Origin: Adenophora triphylla var. japonica | Taxonomy: Eukaryota; Streptophyta; Magnoliopsida; Asterales; Campanulaceae | Direction: 5' to 3' | Assembly (NCBI GenBank): GCA_022495995.1 | Contig: JAFEMH010000936.1 | Span: 62,001-126,000 of the forward strand | Length of the DNA: 64,000 bases | Shown: positions 54,899 to 64,000 of the stretch, one piece after another | Layout: every line of letters begins with the position of its first letter | Numbering within the stretch: the first letter of the stretch is position 1 | Program-made: the position numbers and the translations under genes | The notes under the pieces: generated by a model | What the model was told of the DNA's origin: nothing | Seen by the model: only the letters and a program-made list of their open reading frames with translations | Database searches by the model: none

Positions 54899-56110
54899 CT
54901 CAGGATCTAAAAAACATTAAAGGGAGAGGGATGAGAATAAATCTCAAGCAAGATATTATGAATGCAAAGAATATGCCAAGTAAGATGCAACACATAACAA
55001 GGTACATCTCTCGTATTGGTAAAACAGTAAACACCTTCCGTTACCTTTGTTTACCTTTCCCGTCTGAATCATAAGTCGTACCATTGTGGAAGTAAATACT
55101 CCACTATTCTGTGAATGCATATCCACCAGAATCAATATCATATAACCGAGATAGTTATGATTATAACTCATCTCCCGTAAAGCTTAGGCATATTCACATC
55201 TTATAAGACCCGTTTTCGTGGAACCATATAAGATAGTAGCAACTCTGTAAGGCTTTTGGCTCAATACGGATGCTATAACCCCGGTATCTGTGGCCACGAG
55301 AGGGGGAGAGGTCACAGTATAATGTAATCCGATCACCTTATGGAACAATTCCTCATAAGTGATCGTATTCCATTATACCCCCAAAGATCAGCTGATATAA
55401 ACACACTCAAGCACATAATAGATACTTGAAATAACATCCACCACAGGGATAATAATATATCAACATGGTAATGTATACTCATGCTAAATCAATACCATAG
55501 TGCAACATTCATTTAATACACTATACATAATACCATCAATGAACATGAATCCAAGTAAGGTACAATATAACCATTAAATCCACAAATGGGATAACAATAC
55601 AGCCATACGATAATCATATCCACACTAGGGATAACCATGCACCCATATAATGAACATATCCACACTTGGGATAACAAGTTAACAACATAATATATAAATC
55701 CACACTTTGGAGAATAATGAAACAATGTGATAAATACACATTCCCAAACTAGCACGATAGGGTAACCTACAGCTTCTACACTATTCAAACCAATCACCAA
55801 GGATATGGGCAAGTAAGGCCACTATGTATCATAAACCATCCCTATATAGTCATTATACAACCTCGAATAACCTTAATAAAAGTTCAAGATCTACTTCCCA
55901 AGTTTGAACTACTTTGGTGAAGTTACAAATCAAGCCTATTAACCATTTTCGGACAATATTTAAACTACTTCCAATAATCCATTTTGATCAACTAAGACGT
56001 CATTGCGTAGCCAAAGTATTCTACTTTAATCTAGGTTAAAGAGATTTCATTTTGGTTCTGGTTTGATTAGGTTTAAATAGCTCCAAAGTTGATCCTAAGT
56101 CACCAGGCCA

Positions 56111-56342
56111 GGGCACGACTCGTGCCCCAGGGCAAGACTCGTGCCCCTTTGGCCTTTCTCAGAATCATGCGTCCCTTGACAAGCACGACTCGTGATTTCC
56201 ACATGGCACGACTCGTGCCTGAGGGCACGACTCGTGCCAATTCCCCCTTAAGTTGTTCAGAACAATTTGGCTCTCATTTCACGAATCGTAACCACGAGTT
56301 GGCCATGGGCACGACTCGTGCCTAGGGGCACGACTCGTGCCA
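56111..56342. promoter_or_regulatory. GGGCACGACTCGTGCCC dyad cluster in LTR 2
   Basis: Same arrangement as LTR 1; the second copy is changed to GGGCAAGACTCGTGCCC. Confidence 0.6.
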
Positions 56343-57380
56343 CGGCCAGAAACAGCCACCAACAGCAGCTCTAAGACCTTATTTCCAAAAACCCAAATTT
56401 CCACCCAAGCTTTCTCTAAATTGTGAACATAAAGAGGTTGCCTAACTCCACTATTATCATACTTAAGCATTCCTAATCACATAAGATAACTTTAATATAT
56501 TTAATTCTTGGTTGTTTACTCATTAAACTACCCATTTCATCTTTAACCTTTCTATTCCCATTTAAACCATTTTCTTGCTTCTTTGTCAACTTCCATGAAC
56601 CTAAACCTTTCATCTAGGTCCTTAAACATTTCTCTACACCAAGAAAGGTTCTCAAACACTCAACCAACAATATCATAACAATAACAACATTCAATAGATT
56701 ATGAACATTTAATGAAAGGAAGGGTCATAATAACTCACCTTAGGATTATAGGATGAAATGGGGATCTTCTTAGCTTGATAAACTCTCCTAGTTGTCCCAA
56801 ACACAAAAGTACAATTGGATTGGAAAATGGTGGAGAATTGAGCTTGCTAGTAATTTGGAAAGTGAAGCTTCAAAGTAAGGCTTCCATGGAGAATTTTAGG
56901 GAGAAGGAAGAAGAAATGATGAGAGAAGATTGAGAAGGATGGAGGAAGCATGGGAGGAGTGTGGTAGCTTTGACTAAGGAGGAGGAAGGGTGAGGGAATT
57001 AAGGGGGAAAGGCATGGCCCCCCATGCCAATTAAATCAAAGGCTTTCAAAAACAAACCATTAGGTCCTCCAAGTTCTAAAGGAATACAATAAATCCCCTC
57101 AATTCCTCTACTTCACACAAAGGCACCTCCCAACCCATAATATTTTATTTGTTTATTTTATTATCACTCCACCCTATTACTTTATTTTATTTCCAATTAT
57201 TATAATTCAACCAAATGCTTTAACTTACTTTCATTTTATCCCAAGGCTTTAGAATTATCTCCTAACCATCTCAACTTATCATAAACATTAAAGGCATAGA
57301 ATAAGCACATAAAGTTAACATAAATATTAAGAGCATGTAATATGATACTAAAATTAGTGCCTAGGTTTAGAGTCGTTACA

Positions 57381-59755
57381 CTCACTCCCCCTTAAAGAAA
57401 ATTCGTCCCGAATTTTAAACTTGCTTACCTTACTGATCAATTAAAGAAGGTAACCTTCCCCACAATCAAATTACACTTTCAAATAGTTTCCTCAATAGTA
57501 TTATTATTATACCATTTTTCACAACCTGAACTCTAAAAGTTTAATTTCGGACTTGCGATTCTAATAACTCTCAACGTTTCCCCCAAATAAGTCAAATCCG
57601 CTTAATCATCATTAGTTGAAGAACTCCATACACATGAGGAATCATAAAGATAATTTCTCCCATACAATGTTCCATACGTTACCAATTCAATACTGAACTG
57701 AAATCTACTAATATATGCAAACTCACTAAGGTTAAATACACTTCTCAAGTTGAAAGGAAATCCATCACACAACACACAACTTATTCTCAAGAATCTGGAT
57801 AGTCTTCTCTGTGTGCCCATCTGCCTGAGGATAAAACGTATCACTGAAACTCGACTTGGACCTCAAAACCTTGCACCCAGCTTCCCAAAAGTACAATGAA
57901 TCCTCGATCCCGATCTGGTAAAATGTTGATTGGTGCTCCACAAAATCAATCAATTTCCCGCATGCACAATGTTTTAATTTCTCCCTCGAATACTTCGTTG
58001 ATATAGGTAGAAAGTAAACCGACTTGATCTATCTATCCACTATTACCCCAACACACCCATCTTCATTGACGTTGAAGGTAGTCCAGTTACAAAATTCTAT
58101 CGCAATGCTTTCCCATTCGAATCTTCTAACTCTTCTTCAAATCTTGATACCTCTTCGAACTTTCCTGATGAATCGCAATTCCAGATTTATGGTCTTCCTC
58201 TAAAACTGGTCTTCCCACATGAAACTAACCGATAATCCTCTTAAATTCTGAATCATAGTTGAACTTCCTCTAAGTTCTCCATACTATAGGTGTAACTTGA
58301 ATATTCGCAATAATATCTAACCTTGCAACTCAAAGGATATACTTGTTGACACATAAGCCTTTCGGCTAATCGCATTTGCAATCACAATAACTTTCCCGGG
58401 TAGCAAGATATAACACAATTTAAGTCTTTTTAATAATTTCAACCCTCGACTCTGCTTATTGTTAAATTCCTTCTGAGCCAACAAATAATTTAAACTTTTA
58501 TACTTGGTAACACATCTCAGATTTAGTTGCACATAATTAAAATTTCCACTTGTAAAACGCAAAATAATCTTAGTCACTTCCAAGTTGAAAATAAGAAAAT
58601 TCTGCTCTGCCTGTTTCACTTCCTCTAAACATAAGTTACCACTTTCCCATTTTACATAATATCACAAACTAACCTTTCTTTGATACGCAATTAAAAATCG
58701 CCAAGTTCTCACATCCATTAGTCAGATAAGGATCAGATCTGCAGTCAACCTATTCTTCATCTCTACCTATATGATTCACCCTTATTGGCATCTTACATCA
58801 TGGATACCTCTTTCCAGGTTAACTAAATCAACGATAATTCAATTTTCAAGAATCTATTGATACTCCCTTGGTAGCACCCCTTTCAACCCTGAAAATACGG
58901 ACTCATTATGGCAATATTCCCAAGCCAACTCACAATTGTTAAACTTCACACACAAATTCTTCTCTTGAAGAATAGATAACACAATTCACAATTGATTTTC
59001 ATGATATTCTCAACTTCAAATAAGCAAGGATGTCACCACTAATAATTCCCACAGCCATCAAGATAAGGATAAAATCTGCTCATTATAACCACAACAAAAT
59101 CGAGACCATTCTATAAGGTGCTTTTGATATAGGCATTAAACCTGACACTAAATCAATACGTAATTCCACTATCCAACCTGAAGTCATATAATACTTTGCT
59201 GAAAGCACATTTACCATTTTCCTAATTAGCATATAACATATTTCGAAGACTTCTTATCCAAGTCTACCACATACCAATTAATCTTCACACTTTTTAACCA
59301 AAATTTTTCAATCTTTAATGCATATATAACAAGGATACCACATAAAGGCTTATCTGTGTCTAATACAAATATAGACAAATTAGGCATAGAAAAGAAGACT
59401 CGTTTCATACGACAGTCTATCAATGCACGACCACTACTTAACCAATCTAGGCCAAGTATACATCAAAATCACAAATTGGTAATCATACCAAATCAACTGG
59501 CAATACATGCTCAGTTATGACCACATCACACTTGTGGTAAATCAAGAAATTTCGAGGTACTCTCTCATAAGAGCAGAAACCTCTAACACATAAACAAATA
59601 TTATGCAATATATGCCACGTTAAAGCAAAATGCAATGCCAAACATGCATGAAATAAACCGGGATCTATAAAAGTATGACCCCTACTTCTGAGACAGGTAT
59701 TATACCTCTAAAGACCGCTGAGGGATCTATCCCTTCAAGACTCAAAACAAGGATT
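57381..59755 (-). pseudogene. Decayed pol region, internal domain 2
   Basis: Same relics as in internal domain 1 (integrase piece about 57773-57860, protease-like end about 59400). Most disabling changes are shared with unit 1. Confidence 0.65.
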
Positions 59756-59760
59756 CAACT

Positions 59761-60809
59761 TTAAACATTCCCTTTTGAATTCCCTTCATTGTCCCTTTTC
59801 ATTCCACCTCTTTGCCCCCTTTTACCGGCACCCGAAGCTAACCTCTGATGAAATACAGGACAATTTTTCTTGTAGTGCCCCATTTCTCCACAATTCATGC
59901 ATTTTCCTTGCTTACTCCAACACTTGTCTTCAGAATGACCCATCTTCTTGCAATAACCACATACAATCCTTACCTGACTTGAAGTCGAACGAGTTGTCGG
60001 TGTCGCCACTTTTTCTCCTCTCGCTAACTCCGGTGCTGATCTCTCTGTTGCCCTCTACTATATCCAGAACCTTGGCCTTGAAATCTCTGTTTACTTCCAC
60101 TTCCACCCTCAGATCTACCCCAGTGCTCATCAATATCATTCTCTATCCAATAGGCTTTATTCACTGCTGTCTGGAAATCTGTGAAGTCATGAGTCAATAA
60201 CTGTTTCCTGAACTCTAGCCTTAATCTCTTCACAAATAGATATACCCGTCTCTCTTCTTCCGGCACCAAATGTGGACAATAGCGAGCTAGCTCCGTAAAC
60301 CTTGCTGAGTACTGCGTCACGGTCATTGATCCTTGCTCTAATCTCAAAAACTCAACTTCCTTCTTCTCTCTTGTAACCATTGGAATAAAATGATCTCGGA
60401 ACTTGCGTGTGAAGTTCTCCCAAGTCTGCGGCATAAGGTCCCGATCCCAGCCGTCCTTCACTACTTGCCACCAATGCTCTGCAGGTTCTTCTAACTTGAA
60501 GACTGCGCATTTCACATTTTCTGCATCTGTACTCCCCATCGCTGCGAAAATCTTATTCATAGCTTCAAGCCATCTCTCCGTCTTCACCGGATCTGGGTCT
60601 CCACTAAAGCTTGGCGGTGTCATCTTGAAGAACTTTTCCAAACCATGCCCATGTCTGCCTTCTTGATGCTGCTGTACTTGCCCTTGTGTTGCCATATTTT
60701 GCAAAAATACTCGGAACATGTTCATCGTCTCAACATTCGGATTTCCATCACCCCCGGCATTACCAACATTGCCCGGAACCTGATACTGATCATCCTTATT
60801 TCCAGCCAT
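59761..60809 (-). pseudogene. gag with two zinc knuckles, unit 2
   Basis: Starts MAGNKDDQYQVPGNVGNAGG at 60809 and is open through the gag core to 60024. The same one-base frame change as in unit 1 then puts the knuckle part (59761-60009) out of frame. All gag motifs are as in unit 1. Confidence 0.85.
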
Positions 60810-61277
60810 TGAAAAAACTCCTGCATTAAACACTCGGCGTAAATTATCACACACTCTCACTCAGCTAGACTCTACCCAAGAACTCTAACCGAGCTCTGAT
60901 ACCAACTGTGAGGACCCCAACTTGGAACCTAACCCGTGTCCCGAGCTAGAGCGTCCCCAATAGAACTCAAACCACCTAAACTTTTTAAAACTTTGATTTA
61001 ACTTACAACTTAAACATACTGACCATAACCATTTCAAAATAACTTCATTCCTCTCTACATGGAAGGAAGAGTTGAATAACTTTAAAAGTAACAAGCTGTT
61101 TTAATTACAAAAGACTTTAGTTATAACGTAGAAACTAAGTTTTATACACACAAACTCCATAAAGGAATTATACCAAAATACATTTTCTACGCCAACCTAT
61201 ACGTACCCCGACAATCCCAAAATATCACGTCCAAACTCCTTTCCGTCCTCACTTGGCCGGTTCGCCTGTCTCAGGAT

Positions 61278-61815
61278 CAAGGTTCTAAAAATCGCTAGGC
61301 GGCTCCTAGGCGGCGAGGCCGGGCCTAGAGCGCCTAGGCGGGGCCGAGGTGGGGCCTAGGCGGGGCCGCGAATTTACACACATTTTTATATATATTCCAT
61401 AGTTTCTGTCCATACATAATACAATGACAAATTCAAATATATATTCCATAGGCGGGGCCGAGAATTTTGACACAAGGTTATAGAGCATATGAAAATTATA
61501 AATGTATTCCATCATCCACAACATAAACTAAGGTTAAGTTAAATTCAATCATGTGTTATTTGTTTTCATTTTCAATCCTTATAAAACGACGTCATTTAAG
61601 GGTAAAAAAAATAAAAAAAATAAAAAAAATAATAATAATAAAAAAAAAAAAAAATATATATATATATAAAATATTACTTAGACCGCCTAGGCCCGCCTAA
61701 ATCCGCCCAGACCGCCTGGTCCGCCTAGACCGCCTAGAACGCCTAGGACCACCTAGGACGCCTAACGCCTAATTGACCGCCTAGAGAAAAGTCGCGGCGT
61801 CTGGGCCCCGCCTAG

Positions 61816-61847
<32 letters not shown>

Positions 61848-61864
61848 CGATTTTTAGAACACTG
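61278..61864. mobile_element. Non-autonomous hAT-type MITE in LTR 3, same insertion as in LTR 2
   Basis: Identical position, ends and duplication (CTCAGGAT at 61270-61277 and 61865-61872). Internal differences from the LTR 2 copy are in the GCCTAGGC-rich ends and the A/AT-rich centre. Confidence 0.93.
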
Positions 61865-63076
61865 CTCAGGATCTAAAAAACATTAAAGGGAGAGGGATGA
61901 GAATAAATCTCAGCAAGCTATTATGAATGCAGCAATATGCCAAGTAAGATGCAACACATAACAAGGTACATCTCACATATTGATAAAACAGTAAACACCT
62001 TCCGTTACCTTTGTTTACCTTTCCCGTCTGAATCATAAGTCGTACCATTGTGGAAGTAAATACTCCACTATTCTGTGAATGCATATCCACCAGAATCAAT
62101 ATCATATAACCGAGATAGTTATGATTATAACTCATTTCCTGTGAACTGCTTAGGCATATTCACATCTTATAAGACCCGTTTTCCAGGGAACCATATAAGA
62201 TAGTAGCAACTCTGTAAGGCTTTTGGCTCAATACAGATGCTATAACCCCAGTCTGTGGCCACAGAGGGGGAGAGGTCACAGGTATAATGTAATCCGATCA
62301 CCTTATGGAACAATTCCTCATAAGAGATCGTATTCCATTATACCCCCAAAAATCAGCTGATATAAACACACTCAAGCACATAATAGATACTTGAAATAAC
62401 ATCCACCACAGGGATAATAATATATCAACATGGTAATGTATACTTATGCTAAATCAATACCATAGTGCAACATTCATTTAATACACTATACATAATACCA
62501 TCAATGAACATGAATCCAAGTAAGGTACAATATAACCATTAAATCCACAAATGGGATAACAATACAGCCATACGATAATCATATCCACACTAGGGATAAC
62601 CATGCACCCATATAATGAACATATCCACACTTGGGATAACAAGTTAACAACATAATATATAAATCCACACTTTGGAGAATAATGAAACAATGTGATAAAT
62701 ACACATTCCCAAACTAGCACGATAGGGTAACCTACAACTTCTACACTATTCAAACCAATCACCAAGGATATGGGCAAGTAAGGCCACTATGTATCATAAA
62801 TCATCCCTATATAGTCATTATACAACCTCGAATAACCTTAATAAAAGTTCAAGATCTACTTCCCAAGTTTGAACTACTTTGGTGAAGTTACAAATCAAGC
62901 CTATTAACCATTTTTCGGACAATATTTAAACTACTTCCAATAATCCATTTTGATCAACTAAGACGTCATTGCGTAGCCAAAGTATTCTACTTTAATCTAG
63001 GTTAAAGAGATTTCATTTTGGTTCTGGTTTGATTAGGTTTAAATAGCTCCAAAGTTGATCCTAAGTCACCAGGCCA

Positions 63077-63308
63077 GGGCACGACTCGTGCCCCAGGGTA
63101 CGACTCGTGTCCCTTTGGCCTTTCTCAGAATCATGCGTCCCTTGACAAGCACGACTCGTGATTTCCACATGGCACGACTCGTGCCTGAGGGCACGACTAG
63201 TGCCAATTCCCCCTTAAGTTGTTCAGAACGATTTGGCTCTCATTTCACGAATCGTAACCACGAGATGGCCATGGGCACGACTCGTGCCTAGGGGCACGAC
63301 TCATGCCA
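63077..63308. promoter_or_regulatory. GGGCACGACTCGTGCCC dyad cluster in LTR 3
   Basis: Same arrangement. Changed copies include GGGTACGACTCGTGTCCC, CACGACTAGTGCC and CACGACTCATGCC. Confidence 0.6.
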
Positions 63309-64000
63309 CGGCCAGAAACAGCCACCAACAGCAGCTCTAAGACCTTATTTCCAAAAACCCAAATTTCCACCCAAGCTTTCTCTAAATTGTGAACATAAAG
63401 AGGTTGCCTAACTCCACTATTATCATACTTAAGCATTCCTAATCACATAAGATAACTTTAATATATTTAATTCTTGGTTGTTTACTCATTAAACTACCCA
63501 TTTCATCTTTAACCTTTCTATTCCCATTTAAACCATTTTCTTGCTTCTTTGTCAACTTCCATGAACCTAAACCTTTCATCTAGGTCCTTAAACATTTCTC
63601 TACACCAAGAAAGGTTCTCAAACACTCAACCAACAATATCATAACAATAACAACATTCAATAGATTATGAACATTTAATGAAAGGAAGGGTCATAATAAC
63701 TCACCTTAGGATTATAGGATGAAATGGGGATCTTCTTAGCTTGATAAACTCCCCTAGTTGCCCCAAACACAAAAGTACAATTGGATTGGAAAATGGTGGA
63801 GAATTGAGCTTGCTAGTAATTTGGAAAGTGAAGCTTCAAAGTAAGGCTTCCATGGAGAATTTTAGGGAGAAGGAAGAAGAAATGATGAGGGAAGATTGAG
63901 AAGGATGGAGGAAGTATGGGAGGAGTGTGGTAGCTTTGACTAAGGAGGAGGAAGGGTGAGGGAATTAAGGGGGAAAGGCATGGCCCCCCATGCCAAATAA

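Larger units (their letters stand above)
47585..64000 (-). mobile_element. Tandem array of a Ty3/gypsy element: LTR-internal-LTR-internal-LTR, open at the window end
   Basis: LTRs: 47585-50425 (2841 bp), 53956-57380 and 60909 to beyond 64000. Internals: 50426-53955 and 57381-60908. On the minus strand each LTR begins TGTAACGACC and ends GGGGTCCTCA. The polypurine tract AAGGGGGAGTGAG and the primer site TTGGTATCAGAG adjoin it. The units match almost base for base, with occasional substitutions. A shared central LTR gives an array instead of two separate insertions. LTRs 2 and 3 carry a hAT MITE that LTR 1 lacks. The left flank is ATTAG (47580-47584); the right flank is outside the window. Confidence 0.93.

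Noticed and set aside
59775..60200. 141-aa plus-strand frame opposite gag (also at 52822)
   Set aside because: Antisense shadow of the gag and zinc-knuckle region, conserved only because the units are duplicates.

Overview
The window is nuclear DNA of a flowering plant, almost certainly a eudicot. It is AT-rich and its genes have canonical GT-AG introns with plant orthologues: asparagine synthetase, a TLDc protein, annexin, type I MADS and a DUF4057 protein. It carries two tRNA-Arg-type sequences and is dense with Stowaway MITEs (CTCCCTCCGTCCC ends at TA), SINEs with TTG-repeat tails, hAT-like MITEs, a MULE and Ty3/gypsy-type LTR elements. Species cannot be fixed from sequence alone. No bacterial, organellar or CRISPR features were seen.

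Layout. 1-5525 (+): 3' part of a glutamine-dependent asparagine synthetase gene (nine exons, ATP-pyrophosphatase half); its introns hold four Stowaways and a 363-bp hAT MITE. 6228-13212 (-): an eight-exon TLDc-domain gene, convergent with it, whose last intron holds a MULE nested in a Stowaway. 13431-13503: tRNA-Arg(ACG). 13.9-20.1 kb: MITEs, a large foldback locus made of tandem repeats, a truncated SAM-domain gene and a 2.7-kb element with terminal repeats. 20222-23367 (+): five-exon annexin. 23828-24277 (-): intronless type I MADS-box gene. 24.3-27.3 kb: LINE, LTR and hAT debris. 27374-46657 (-): one DUF4057 gene of only 305 codons spread over 19.3 kb. Its introns are swollen by a 5.6-kb composite LTR element, an ORF1-only LINE, a SINE with a nearly intact tRNA-Arg(UCU) head, a small LTR element and a deleted gypsy element. 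47585-64000: a tandem LTR-internal-LTR-internal-LTR array of one gypsy family with LTRs of about 2.8 kb, running off the window.

How it fits together. The host genes are unrelated housekeeping or stress genes, not a cluster. The dominant process is nested transposition, and several insertions can be dated relative to each other from target-site duplications (GTTTC, ATCAT, ACTGAGAT, CTCAGGAT, a 16-bp SINE duplication and a 12-bp LINE duplication).

The most unusual recurring signal is a set of short GC-rich dyads upstream of putative TATA boxes. Four different LTR families carry different dyads (TTGGGCG-GT-CGCCCAA, GGGCACGA-C-TCGTGCCC, GCACG-AC-CGTGC, GCGAGAT...ATCTCGC) in a similar position. 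It suggests a shared but sequence-independent feature of LTR promoters; I cannot tell whether it has been described.
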